Source: a virus. Taken from it: 33,111 nucleotides of DNA. Position numbers and translations under genes: made by a program. The stretch lies in IMG/VR virus record IMGVR_UViG_3300036768_000191, positions 1-33,111 of that record; one strand, written 5' to 3'. Under the pieces are notes generated by a model, which worked only from the letters and a program-made list of their open reading frames with translations, did not search any database and was not told where the DNA came from. This document shows positions 1 through 7,639 of this stretch, in pieces (position 1 is the stretch's first letter; every line of letters begins with the position of its first letter).

Positions 1-1538
1 ATGATCTCATCTCCAATCTGGACCGCAGCTTGTCGGTCGAGAAATGTGCTTCCACGCATGTCAATCAGTATGCTTCCGCCGGCGCCGTTCGGTATGATTG
101 TCCCGGAAACTGCCGGAGTGAAAATCTCCGGTCCGCGTTCTCCTACTATGTAGCTTTGCCCTGCCCCGACCGGCCCGCCGTTCGCTCGTGCGCCGCTTAT
201 GAAGTTCGTAATCGCGCTCCCCGCGCTTTGTACTGCGTTGATAACGCTCGAAACTCCCGGGAGTCGTGCCACTGCGCTTGCGGCGCGTGCGACAGCCGAG
301 AGGACCTCTTCCACTTTCCTGCTGATCCATGTTGAAAACTCGTCAAACTTCTTCTTGAGGAAGTCGATAGATGCCGTCCAGATTTCTCCGATCACCAGCC
401 ACAGGCCCTTGATGGTGTCTTTGAGGAAGTTCGCGAATCCTGTCCAGTTGAGGGCGTACCCCTCAAGGCTCATTCTCGTCACGACGCCAAGGGCCCCGAG
501 GGCGAGGGCGAATGGGAGGAAAAACGTCCCTCCAATGGCAAGAAATGTTGCCCCAAGAATCGCCGCTAGTGATGTCATGGCTGTTGCCATAGTGTTTTTT
601 GTCGTGTCGCTCATTTCCCCTAGTCGTGCGAGGTAGTAAATCACGCCGCCCATTATCGCACCAATCACAAGGCCCCATGGCCCGGCCATTGCAACCGTTA
701 CTCCGAAAAATTTGAGAAGGGAATTTGCTGCCAGTCCTGCGCCCAGTCCTGTTAGCGCGGAGGCAACGACCCCCATCGTCGCCGAGATCACCTCTCCAAG
801 CACTGGGTATCTGTCGATCAGGTTATTGACCCACGTAAGGATGTTTGTAAGAGCCGCGACGAACGGCTTGCCTGCAACCTCTTTGAGCTGGTCTATCTGT
901 TCCGACAAGAGTTTGCTTTGTGTCGCATAGCCGCTAAGTCCTTCTTCTCCTGCGCGAATTTTCCGGTCAATTTCCTCCCATAGTGTTGACATGCTCGCGA
1001 TCTCCGGGACCGCGACGCCCATGGTGTCGAGCAGCCAGCGGAGTGTGCGTTCCATGCCGTCCTGCCCCTTGCTCATCTGGAATGCCGCGTCGGCAGCGTT
1101 GAAAAGCTGAAGGCGCTCTCCTCGGAGAAGAATCTCAGCGTATTTCTGCTGCTTCTGAAGGTCTTTGTATCTTGGGCTGAGTTTCGCGGCGATCATTGTC
1201 GCGTATTCGTCCCCTGCAATCCCTGCGCGGCGGATCCCGTCCGCCCACTTCTCATGTGCCGCGAGGCTCTTGCCGACGTCGATCACGTTCCCGGCAAGAA
1301 ATACCCGCGCCTTCACGAGCTGCATGTTTCCTTGCTCAACGGATGAAATCATGCCCATGAGTCCTTTTGTTCCGGCGTATGCGGAAAGCGCACCCATGGC
1401 TGCACGCATCATCTCGCTCACTCCATTGACCTTTTTCCCTAGGTTTTCCGTTTCTCCCCCGATCTCCCTTAGAACGCCGCTTGCTTGATCAACGGCTTTT
1501 ACGAGAATCTCCATTTGCTGCTTTGTTATTTCTGCCAT
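1..1538 (-). CDS. Tail tape measure protein (C-terminus cut by window edge)
   Basis: This sets tail length and is threaded through the tail tube during assembly. The frame is open from an ATG at 1538 (MAEITKQQMEIL) to the window edge, 512 codons with no stop. The N-terminal half is helical. Central hydrophobic stretches (for example GPWGLVIGAIMGGVIYYLA) are typical of tape measures. The last visible part, GGPVGAGQSYIVGERGPEIF followed by TPAVSGTIIPN, is the GERGPE signature common near tape measure C-termini, so few residues are probably missing. The gene starts 6 bases after the stop of the chaperone frameshift product, the classical G-GT-tape measure order. At roughly 0.15 nm per residue (a family rule), a tail near 75-80 nm is expected. 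The leader (agaacact) lacks a Shine-Dalgarno sequence. Confidence 0.93.
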   Translation of the reverse strand, partial: MAEITKQQMEILVKAVDQASGVLREIGGETENLGKKVNGVSEMMRAAMGALSAYAGTKGLMGMISSVEQGNMQLVKARVFLAGNVIDVGKSLAAHEKWADGIRRAGIAGDEYATMIAAKLSPRYKDLQKQQKYAEILLRGERLQLFNAADAAFQMSKGQDGMERTLRWLLDTMGVAVPEIASMSTLWEEIDRKIRAGEEGLSGYATQSKLLSEQIDQLKEVAGKPFVAALTNILTWVNNLIDRYPVLGEVISATMGVVASALTGLGAGLAANSLLKFFGVTVAMAGPWGLVIGAIMGGVIYYLARLGEMSDTTKNTMATAMTSLAAILGATFLAIGGTFFLPFALALGALGVVTRMSLEGYALNWTGFANFLKDTIKGLWLVIGEIWTASIDFLKKKFDEFSTWISRKVEEVLSAVARAASAVARLPGVSSVINAVQSAGSAITNFISGARANGGPVGAGQSYIVGERGPEIFTPAVSGTIIPNGAGGSILIDMRGSTFLDRQAAVQIGDEI

Positions 1539-1544
1539 AGTGTT

Positions 1545-1751
1545 CTATGTTTTCTTCTTTGCAGCTTCGTTCTCTACTCGCGCAAAGGTGTTCATCTTGA
1601 CCCTAAGAGCCTGAATGATTTTGTACGGCTGTTGTTGGTATTCCTGATGCGTCCATCCGGTTTGCTCCAAGATTATTGCCTCTGCGAGCTCCTCCGGTAC
1701 GTTCGCACTCATGCCATGTGCAAGACGTTCGCAGGAGTACGCTATTTCGCT
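1545..1751 (-). CDS. Tail assembly chaperone frameshift extension (T part of G-T)
   Basis: This open frame of 68 codons is entered by a -1 shift from the upstream chaperone at T TTT TTA (1757-1751) and ends at TAG 1547-1545. It reads SEIAYSCERLAHG..., then WTHQEYQQQPYKIIQALRVK, and ends ENEAAKKKT. No start codon in a good context exists at its beginning. Lambda-type phages make a G protein and a longer G-T fusion by this mechanism, and the T part contacts the tail tube protein while the G part coats the tape measure. The fused product would be about 181 residues (113 from the first frame plus 68). The position, immediately before the tape measure gene, is the expected one. Internal initiation at an in-frame ATG cannot be excluded. 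Confidence 0.8.
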   Translation of the reverse strand, partial: SEIAYSCERLAHGMSANVPEELAEAIILEQTGWTHQEYQQQPYKIIQALRVKMNTFARVENEAAKKKT

Positions 1752-2089
1752 AAAAAAGGGCCCTCGTCTCCTTCGATCGCCGGTGCGATGATCTTGTCGA
1801 TTGCCCTAGCGACCGCATTGTAATCCACCGCCGGGAGGTTTTCCACTGCCTCGACCGCGTTCTCTCGATTCCCGTTGAGGCTCACAACCATCGTCTTGAA
1901 GGCGTATTCCTGCGCTTTGAAGATCGCATCAGCGCGTACTGTCGCGCGTTTCGCCCCGTCCCCGCTCTCGATTTGAGCGTTCTCGTAAATGACCCGCTGA
2001 AGCTCCCGTGCCTCACGGCCGGTGATGTAGCTGTACACCTCGACCGTGTGGCCTCCCGGTGTCCTAATCGTTGTCGTTTCGCGTTGCAT
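1742..2089 (-). CDS. Tail assembly chaperone (G protein)
   Basis: A 115-residue protein between the tail tube and tape measure genes. It is rich in charged helix (GREARELQRVIYENAQI, ENAVEAVENLPAVDYN) and ends EGDEGPFLAK. It is predicted to bind the tape measure protein and keep it soluble while tube subunits polymerise. I did not recognise it from its sequence. The call rests on position, size and the -1 slippery heptamer three codons before its stop, all of which match lambda-like G/G-T genes. The start at 2089 has the A/C-rich leader ccaacgactaac and no Shine-Dalgarno sequence. Confidence 0.82.
   Translation of the reverse strand: MQRETTTIRTPGGHTVEVYSYITGREARELQRVIYENAQIESGDGAKRATVRADAIFKAQEYAFKTMVVSLNGNRENAVEAVENLPAVDYNAVARAIDKIIAPAIEGDEGPFLAK
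1751..1757 (-). promoter_or_regulatory. Programmed -1 frameshift site T TTT TTA
   Basis: On the minus strand the last codons of the chaperone read CCT TTT TTA GCG AAA TAG. The heptamer T TTT TTA fits the X XXY YYZ rule with the zero-frame codons TTT and TTA, and is the same heptamer used by HIV-1. The -1 frame is open across it and continues for 68 codons, whereas the zero frame stops two codons later. I did not find an obvious strong downstream hairpin by eye. Confidence 0.8.
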
Positions 2090-2107
2090 GTTAGTCGTTG
2101 GTTATGG

Positions 2108-3085
2108 TTAGTAGCTTGCCTGCGCGTTACGCGCTGTGATTGTGAACATCTTGCCGTCCGTCGTGTTGTAGTGTGCCTTGAAGTTGAGCGTCTGCATGAC
2201 GATGTCGTTCAAGCGGTATGCCTTCGTGAGCTCCGTAAAAATCACGCTGTGGAGGTCGATAATGAGGTATGGCGTGCTCGAGGTGCCAATCAGCGTATCG
2301 CTTGTGAGGTCAATCCTCATTGCCTGTGCAGTTCCGGAGTTGAAGGCGGTCTTGAAGTCTGCCTCGTTTTGGAAGATCGCCTCGACCGTTCCCTCAATCG
2401 AGAGCTGTTTGTTCAAGAAGTCAGCCGGTTGTACTGATCCGAGGACCTCGTCCGCTTCCACGTTCTGGTTGATTGTGAGCGTGAGGTTCTTGATCGCGAT
2501 AGCGCTTGCTGCTCCAAGCCCTGCCTGATTTGTCGCGAGTTTGAATGTTAGGTGCTTTTGAAGGAAGCGGTTCTCGTTTGTTGTCGCAGGTGTCAGCGTC
2601 GCTGTGGTCCCTTTCTTTGCCTTGAATTTCGCCGTATAGGTAATGAATTGGTCGCGCTCGTAGGCAATCTCTACACTCTCCGGGACGGCCAGCGCGTGCT
2701 TGTAGTCCTGTCCCCCTGCCGGGTCATCGAGGTAAAGCGCGAGGCTTTGGTGCTGTGCGCTCTGCGCTGTGGTAATGGTGTGCGTGTAGGCACTGTCCAC
2801 CGGACCTGTTGTAGAAAGTCCTCCTAGGATCGAGTAAAGGATAAGCGGGAAGTGTTTGTCGCCAATCGGCGCCTTGATTGTCGCCTCGGCCCATTCACTT
2901 ACGATGCTCTGGCCTGTGCTGTCCTCAATCACTCCGCGCGTTTGCTCGTCAAGAACGAAGCGCTTCTTCTCATCTACATCGAGCTCGGCCCACGGGATCC
3001 AGAATGTCGCCGATGCGGGCGCTGTCCCGCGCGTGGTTTCCTTCGCAATACCAATCTGCACGAGCCGTCCTATTGCTTTTGCCAT
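2108..3085 (-). CDS. Major tail tube protein
   Basis: A 325-residue protein that probably polymerises into the tail tube. It opens MAKAIGRLVQIGIAKETTRG and continues with beta-rich segments (AYTHTITTAQSAQHQSLALY, FKAHYNTTDGKMFTITARN). The opening, which mentions a Gly-Thr-Ala-rich loop (TTRGTAPASATFWIPW), is typical of phage tail tube proteins. Its length is within the usual range for two-domain tube proteins. It lies downstream of the tail terminator and upstream of the chaperone, as expected. The start at 3085 has leader gaataaacc. Confidence 0.82.
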   Translation of the reverse strand: MAKAIGRLVQIGIAKETTRGTAPASATFWIPWAELDVDEKKRFVLDEQTRGVIEDSTGQSIVSEWAEATIKAPIGDKHFPLILYSILGGLSTTGPVDSAYTHTITTAQSAQHQSLALYLDDPAGGQDYKHALAVPESVEIAYERDQFITYTAKFKAKKGTTATLTPATTNENRFLQKHLTFKLATNQAGLGAASAIAIKNLTLTINQNVEADEVLGSVQPADFLNKQLSIEGTVEAIFQNEADFKTAFNSGTAQAMRIDLTSDTLIGTSSTPYLIIDLHSVIFTELTKAYRLNDIVMQTLNFKAHYNTTDGKMFTITARNAQASY

Positions 3086-3088
3086 GGT

Positions 3089-3289
3089 TTATTCGTTAGG
3101 TGTTTCTTGTAAAACCGCCACCGGTGTTCCTGCCGGCTTGCGGACTTTCTCCCATTCCTCCGTCGCTTCCTCGATTGAGGTCGCGCGAATGGTCATGGGC
3201 TCGTATTCTCCACCTCCGGAGAAGTGGTACTCCTCTGTCGGTTGTTCTGTCTGTTGTTCTGTCTTGCGTTTTATTTCTTCGGGTTTCAT
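3089..3289 (-). CDS. Small acidic protein between tail terminator and tail tube genes
   Basis: A 66-residue protein (MKPEEIKRKTEQQTEQ...) rich in Glu, Gln and Thr, ending PVAVLQETPNE. I do not recognise the family. The middle (GGGEYEPMTIRATSIEEATE) looks like a small folded domain after a disordered charged start. I chose ATG 3289 because its C-rich leader (ccactgcc) resembles other starts here. An in-frame ATG at 3322 would add 11 residues (MLELERVKTTA). Its stop is 3 bases before the tail tube start, so it belongs to the tail operon. Confidence 0.6.
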   Translation of the reverse strand: MKPEEIKRKTEQQTEQPTEEYHFSGGGEYEPMTIRATSIEEATEEWEKVRKPAGTPVAVLQETPNE

Positions 3290-3343
3290 GGCAGTGGTTT
3301 TTACTCTCTCTAGCTCTAGCATACTCTTTTTTTGCGGTCCGCT

Positions 3344-3778
3344 CTAGTTGATAGTACGCGTCGCCCGTGCTCGGACCGTAAGCGGGATCGCGATAAGGTT
3401 CCTCGAGCCGTCGGTGATCGGTGCCGGGGTCCCGGTGCTCGGCTCCACACCTCCGTCGGCTGTGTTCCCAAGCGTTGGATCGGCGTCGAAGGCGTTGATA
3501 ATCGTCTCGGCCAGCTCCTCGATGTCCTCTGCCGTGGTGTCGTCCGCCTTGGCGAGTATCGTTATGTCGAAGGTGTAGGTCCTGATGTTGTTGCGGTTGT
3601 CGAGCGTCTCGTTCTCAATTCCCGGGCTCGAGACGATCGCGACCGGGTAGCCGTCGATGTCTTTTTGTGTCGGGTCGGTTCGGAAGTCGTCGCTGATGAC
3701 TGCGCGTAGCGTAGTCGGTGTCAGGCTTCTGAGCTTTTCCTCGACCTTGCGTTTCAGTGTTGTTGCATTCGTAATCAT
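3344..3778 (-). CDS. Tail terminator / tail completion protein
   Basis: A 144-residue protein, MITNATTLKRKVEEKLRSL..., with an alternating beta pattern (GYPVAIVSS, RTYTFDITILAKADD) and a helix ETIINAFDADPTLG. Size, fold pattern and position between the HK97 gp10-like gene and the tail tube fit the gpU/HK97 gp11 tail terminator group, which caps the growing tube and joins it to the head. The assignment is by context as much as by sequence. It overlaps the upstream gene by ATGA (3778-3775), so it is probably translationally coupled. Confidence 0.68.
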   Translation of the reverse strand: MITNATTLKRKVEEKLRSLTPTTLRAVISDDFRTDPTQKDIDGYPVAIVSSPGIENETLDNRNNIRTYTFDITILAKADDTTAEDIEELAETIINAFDADPTLGNTADGGVEPSTGTPAPITDGSRNLIAIPLTVRARATRTIN

Positions 3779-4194
3779 GACCCAAGCTTTCTTGTGATAA
3801 TCCTTAGCGCGTTTGCGAATGTCTTGTTAATCTCCGGAGCCGCTCGTTTCGCAATTTGCGGCATGAATGGCTGGCCTTTGATTTGCCTCGGGTTTCTCAT
3901 TGGCCGTCCCCATGCGTGCGTTTGCCGGTGTCCTTCGTGTACCCATAATGCGTACTTTGCCGTCGGGTACCAGCGCACCCATAGGCGGCCTTTATTCTGT
4001 GCGAATGTGAGCGTCATGTGCCCGGTTCTCCATGGCACCGGACCACCTTGCGGCTTCCCTGTGGTGTTTTTTGCAAGGATAGCTGCCGCAGCGTTTATTG
4101 CTCTCTGGAGCGTCGGCTCTACTATGCGCGGCGCCTGTTGGTATGCTGCGGAGATCTTGTTTAGGTTCTTAATCTCGACGGTGAAGGTTCTCAT
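3775..4194 (-). CDS. HK97 gp10-like head-tail joining protein
   Basis: A 139-residue protein, MRTFTVEIKNLNKISAAYQQ..., ending in a basic tail (FANALRIITRKLGS). The order of an N-terminal helix (PRIVEPTLQRAINAAAAILA), a central beta part with PVPWRTGHMTLTF and YALWVHEGH, and a C-terminal helix matches the HK97-gp10 family, which sits at the head-tail interface. The Y-A-x-W-V-H-E-G motif is the family's most recognisable piece. The start overlaps the upstream stop as ATGA at 4194. Longer in-frame upstream starts would run into the connector gene and are rejected. Confidence 0.82.
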   Translation of the reverse strand: MRTFTVEIKNLNKISAAYQQAPRIVEPTLQRAINAAAAILAKNTTGKPQGGPVPWRTGHMTLTFAQNKGRLWVRWYPTAKYALWVHEGHRQTHAWGRPMRNPRQIKGQPFMPQIAKRAAPEINKTFANALRIITRKLGS

Positions 4195-4820
4195 GAAAGA
4201 AGTCGCGGACGCTTGTATCTCTCGATGGTGTCTTTGTCCTCTTGATTCAGCTCGCGGTCCCATGTAATCGTCGCCCCGTTGAATGTCTCCGTTGTTCGGC
4301 CTTCCTTTTCGCGTCGTGCCCACCAGCGCGCAACGATCCGAGCTGCCGTCGCGCTGATGTCCTCCGGGAGCGTGTGCTTTGTCAGGTCCCCAACGTTGTC
4401 GAAGTCAATCTTGTAGCCGGCAGTGAAGGTCGCGCGTACTCCGTTTGCCTCGCTCGGCCAGTTTCCGCCCTCCTTTCGAACAAGTCCCAGATCTGCATCC
4501 TCCAGTATGTACTCGGACGGTGAGTAGCTTGTCCAGTTTGGGTTGTCCGACGTTCCGGCTCTGTATTCGATCTGTGTGAGTATGCTCACGGGAAATGCCG
4601 GAAGCATGAGGTTCTTGCGTCCGTTCGTGGTGATCTCCTTATTCGTGTATGTCGTTTCACTGAATGTGCGCTCGGTAGCTCGTTCTATGTAGTCGGTTGC
4701 GGCGTTGATGAGCTGCTTCAGCACATCGTCGTTCCCTGTGCTGGTAATGCCGAGCATGTTCTTGACTCTTGCAAGGCTTGTTAGCGCTCCTGTTTTTGTT
4801 TTGATCTCTGGTTGTGACAT
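4191..4820 (-). CDS. Head-tail connector protein (HK97 gp6-like)
   Basis: A 209-residue protein starting MSQPEIKTKTGALTSLARVK. The early helical part (MLGITSTGNDDVLKQLINAA, then DYIERATERTF) is characteristic of gp6-like connectors, where a short helical bundle binds below the portal. A beta segment follows (EYRAGTSDNPNWTSYSPSEY), then VRATFTAGYK and DISATAARIVARWWARREKE. It is likely to form the ring between portal and head completion protein. The start at 4820 has the leader aaccaaaaaacc. An in-frame ATG at 4910 would add 30 residues of low-quality sequence that covers a gap with hairpins. Confidence 0.85.
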   Translation of the reverse strand: MSQPEIKTKTGALTSLARVKNMLGITSTGNDDVLKQLINAATDYIERATERTFSETTYTNKEITTNGRKNLMLPAFPVSILTQIEYRAGTSDNPNWTSYSPSEYILEDADLGLVRKEGGNWPSEANGVRATFTAGYKIDFDNVGDLTKHTLPEDISATAARIVARWWARREKEGRTTETFNGATITWDRELNQEDKDTIERYKRPRLLS

Positions 4821-4916
4821 GGTTTTTTGGTTGTTTCCCCGGTTCCCGCCGCGGTATGTGGAGGTACCGTGGCAGGTGCCGGAGATTCTACCAAGATCTG
4901 GGTAGCTCACCGGCGG

Positions 4917-4938
4917 TCCTCGTGGTTTTCCACGAGGA
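4917..4938 (-). terminator. Hairpin after the capsid gene (attenuator or mRNA-end structure)
   Basis: A perfect 9-bp stem, TCCTCGTGG with CCACGAGGA around a four-base loop, begins 15 bases past the capsid stop. On the minus strand it is followed by ccgccggtg, not a T-run, so it is not a standard intrinsic terminator. A weaker stem (CTACC/GGTAG) lies at about 4889-4905. The gap between capsid and connector (4821-4953, 133 bases) holds these two stems and nothing else I can see. It may protect the highly expressed capsid message or reduce read-through. Confidence 0.45.
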
Positions 4939-4953
4939 TCACTCAGCTCCGGA

Positions 4954-6156
4954 CTAGGATGCTGCCGTCTTGACCACTACGAACGCCTGCGGCAATCCGA
5001 CGGTGACCGCGACGCGTTTCTTGATCACGAGGCCTCTCTGGTCCGCGAGAGCGATTTCCTTTCCTCCAAACGTTCCGCTTGTGTACTGAGAAATCGTCAT
5101 GCCTTCTCCGGATCGTACGCCAACGAGAGCAGCGCGGAAGTTTCCGAAAATCATGAATTTGGTGCTCGCTGCCGACGCGCTGTTCGGTGGCATGTGCCGG
5201 ACGGTGTAAACCGGATAGCCGCCCATTTCTCCGGCAGGGCGCGGACCTCCGTTCTTTGCTGTGTACGCGAGAAGGCCTGCCGAAGCGGCTCCTGCGTCAG
5301 CAAGAATGTAGTGGTTCGCTCCGTCCTTCTGGACGCGAATTTTCGCCCAAACCGTGCGGTGCATGACGAAGCATGCCCCGTCGAGGAGGCTTTCCTCTAG
5401 TAAGCTGACAGCCTCCGCTGCGTCCTCCACGACGTTGAATTCCGCGAATGTGTCCTTGCCGGTTGAAAGCGTAAAAACCTGCACGCCGGTGTGGTTTAAC
5501 ACTCCGGTGAATGGTGTGCCGTTCCCTGCAACGACCTGCTTGTCGAGCATGTTCGCGTATGCCTCGGCAGCGAGGGCAATGAGCCAGTCTGCAAGCGCAA
5601 CGGTTGCGTCCTTGAGGACGTCCTCGCCTACGACGAATGCGATTTGCCACTTCTTCAGGGTAAGTTTGGCTTGCCCGAATGTGACTGGTGTTACTGACCC
5701 TGCGGCATCAACCCCGAGAAACTCGCCCTCGAGGAACGAGCCGGTGTAGTTCGGGACATCACGCTCGTCACTGCCGAGCGGCCATTCCTGCACCTGACTC
5801 GCCGCAAAGCCAACCGTCGCCGCGATCCGCATAATCGCTCCCTCTACCTCTGTGGGAATAAGGTAGCCACCGCGGTCATCCGTCTCGCTGATGATCGCCT
5901 CATTCGCCTTCGTCTTGGCGTCCTTGAATCCGCCCGCAGCTTTCGCGATGGTGACAAAGTTCTCCTTCTGCTCGGAGGTGAGACCTGTCTTGTCCTTCCC
6001 GCCGAAAAGCGCGCGCTCGCGTGCAAGCTCATCGACAATCTTCCGGACCTGAAGCGACGCCTCCTCTCCGACAATTCTCGCGGCGTCCTTTTGCAGGACT
6101 TCGGCAATCGTTGGCCCGAGAGCTGCTTTGATCTGCTCTAGTACCTCTTTTTCCAT
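4954..6156 (-). CDS. Major capsid protein, HK97 fold
   Basis: A 400-residue protein forming the icosahedral shell. Residues 1-95 are a charged helical segment (MEKEVLEQIKAALGPTIAEV, LTSEQKENFVTIAKAAGGF), which looks like the delta domain that acts as an internal scaffold and is cut off by the protease. The mature part starts near DDRGGYLIPTEVEG, a typical HK97 N-arm junction. The A-domain and P-domain pattern follows (WQIAFVVGEDVLKDATVALA, FVMHRTVWAKIRVQKDG, FMIFGNFRAALVGVRSGEG). It lies directly after the protease gene and before the connectors. The start at 6156 has an AT-rich leader without Shine-Dalgarno. Confidence 0.93.
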   Translation of the reverse strand: MEKEVLEQIKAALGPTIAEVLQKDAARIVGEEASLQVRKIVDELARERALFGGKDKTGLTSEQKENFVTIAKAAGGFKDAKTKANEAIISETDDRGGYLIPTEVEGAIMRIAATVGFAASQVQEWPLGSDERDVPNYTGSFLEGEFLGVDAAGSVTPVTFGQAKLTLKKWQIAFVVGEDVLKDATVALADWLIALAAEAYANMLDKQVVAGNGTPFTGVLNHTGVQVFTLSTGKDTFAEFNVVEDAAEAVSLLEESLLDGACFVMHRTVWAKIRVQKDGANHYILADAGAASAGLLAYTAKNGGPRPAGEMGGYPVYTVRHMPPNSASAASTKFMIFGNFRAALVGVRSGEGMTISQYTSGTFGGKEIALADQRGLVIKKRVAVTVGLPQAFVVVKTAAS

Positions 6157-6167
6157 AATGAATAAAA

Positions 6168-7307
6168 CTAGCGTGTAATTTTCGCCCTGTTCAGTTCAGC
6201 TAGAACCTCGCCAGTAGCGGTGGCGATCAGCTTTAGGACCTGCTGGGCCTTCGCCGCGCGCCTTGCAGCGTCGGCGAGTTCCTCCGCGGACCCCTGTGCT
6301 GAGTTCCCGGTCCCCTCACCGTTGGGGCTTGTTCCGGGATTGCCGCCTTCTTTAGACGGCTCCTCGTCGGCTTTCGCCGGCGTGGTGGTGTTCATGTCCT
6401 GATCGGTGCTCTTGGGCGCACCCTTGCCCTCCTCAACACTCGCGAGGGACACAAGATCTCTAGTCGCTTGTGTTGTCGCGTTGAGGATCGCGTTCTGTAG
6501 CTTGTTCATGATCGCCCCTATCTGCTCCGTGCTCACTTTCTGCCTTTCGGCCGCCTTTTCTGTCCCCTCATTTTGCCCTTGTTTGCCATTCTGAGGTTCA
6601 TTTTGTGCCTCGGACGTGGTTTCTGTCGTTTCTATGGCCTCCCCGCCTTCTTTGGCCGTTTCTTGAGTTTCACCGGGTTCTTCAGGCCCTTGGCCCTCGT
6701 CCCGTGCTTCCGGATCGGCGTTCTCCGTGTCCTTGGTCTTTGTGTCGCCGAAAATCTTAGCGATCAGCTCGGACCCTAGGCCGATCTCTTTCGCAACGCT
6801 GAGCGCGTTCGGGTTGGCCGGCACCGGGACGAAGCTCCACTCGAGAAGCTCGCTTTTTGTGATCACGTTCCCCTGTGTTTCGTGTGCAATGATGCCGACG
6901 CTCGCTGTAGTAAGGATTTTTTCGTCATAAAGCCGGCGAATTTTCTGTGCCTCCGGATTCGCGTCGGCGCTGGCAAAGTGTCCCTCTGCGATGGTCACAC
7001 GTACCCCGTTTATAACCTCGCGGATGATCCGCTCGGTGACACCAATCGGTAGCGACCAGTAGTCGTGCCCAAAGAGCACGACCGGATTCTTCATGTAATT
7101 TGTGATGTCGAGGCCGTCTTGAAGAATCACCTCGCCGTGCCTATCGGTGCTTTCGTCTGTGATAATGATCCGGAAGGTACCTGTGTCCTCTCCGGATGCT
7201 TTCGCTCGGTTGGTCTTTTCTATAAGTTCCTTAACGTTGATGTCCGCTACTCGCTCGGCGATCTTCGCCGCGAGCTTCGTGCTGAGTTTGTTAATGGCGT
7301 TTGGCAT
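6168..7307 (-). CDS. Prohead protease with long C-terminal extension (possible scaffold)
   Basis: A 379-residue protein. Residues 45-170 are an S78-type prohead protease: VVLFGHDYWSLPIG with His81, TTASVGII with Ser136, and the downstream ELLEWSFVPVPANP hallmark. It would cleave the capsid delta domain and itself during maturation. Residues about 190-379 are low complexity, rich in Glu, Gly, Asn and Thr, with two short helical patches (GAIMNKLQNAILNATTQATR and ADAARRAAKAQQVLKLIATA). Usual proteases of this family end near residue 200. A long disordered, helical tail before the capsid gene suggests a fused scaffolding function, though the capsid also seems to have its own delta domain. It starts 3 bases after the BppU-like gene stop. 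Confidence 0.9.
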   Translation of the reverse strand: MPNAINKLSTKLAAKIAERVADINVKELIEKTNRAKASGEDTGTFRIIITDESTDRHGEVILQDGLDITNYMKNPVVLFGHDYWSLPIGVTERIIREVINGVRVTIAEGHFASADANPEAQKIRRLYDEKILTTASVGIIAHETQGNVITKSELLEWSFVPVPANPNALSVAKEIGLGSELIAKIFGDTKTKDTENADPEARDEGQGPEEPGETQETAKEGGEAIETTETTSEAQNEPQNGKQGQNEGTEKAAERQKVSTEQIGAIMNKLQNAILNATTQATRDLVSLASVEEGKGAPKSTDQDMNTTTPAKADEEPSKEGGNPGTSPNGEGTGNSAQGSAEELADAARRAAKAQQVLKLIATATGEVLAELNRAKITR

Positions 7308-7309
7308 GG

Positions 7310-7639
7310 TTATGCTGCCCGCGGAAGGTCGGGCTTTACTTTGATGATAATGTCACCGAAGGTGATCCGTTCTCCGGTAGAAAATACGACGTGTGCCTCG
7401 GCGTAGTAGTCGCCCGCTTTCGGGAAGTCGGTATTCTGAACGGTGTACTTTATCATCCCGCTCGTCGCGGGGGTCATGACATCTGCGCTTCCGCTCGTTG
7501 AGGTTGCTGACCCCTGTCGCTGAATTTTGAACGTCACGCTCTGGGCATTCGTCAGATCAATCGCAGCACCGGATGCGTCCTGTAGTGTGAGGGTGATGTC
7601 GTACCCGTAGTCTCCTCTGTGTGCGTCTATGATGGTCAT
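7310..7639 (-). CDS. Small beta-sandwich protein, BppU N-terminal-like
   Basis: A 109-residue protein, MTIIDAHRGDYGYDITLTLQ..., with an Ig-like beta pattern: DASGAAIDLTNAQSVTFKIQ, then MIKYTVQNTDFPKAGDYYAE and FGDIIIKVKPDLP. This arrangement is close to the N-terminal domain of BppU-family baseplate proteins, also found as small stand-alone proteins in structural regions. Here it sits just before the protease, not with the baseplate. It overlaps the upstream repeat protein by ATGA, so the two are likely made together and may form one appendage. Confidence 0.6.
   Translation of the reverse strand: MTIIDAHRGDYGYDITLTLQDASGAAIDLTNAQSVTFKIQRQGSATSTSGSADVMTPATSGMIKYTVQNTDFPKAGDYYAEAHVVFSTGERITFGDIIIKVKPDLPRAA

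Noticed and set aside
4821-4910. Upstream start for the connector gene
   Set aside because: The added 30 residues are encoded over hairpin-containing gap sequence and do not resemble the family.
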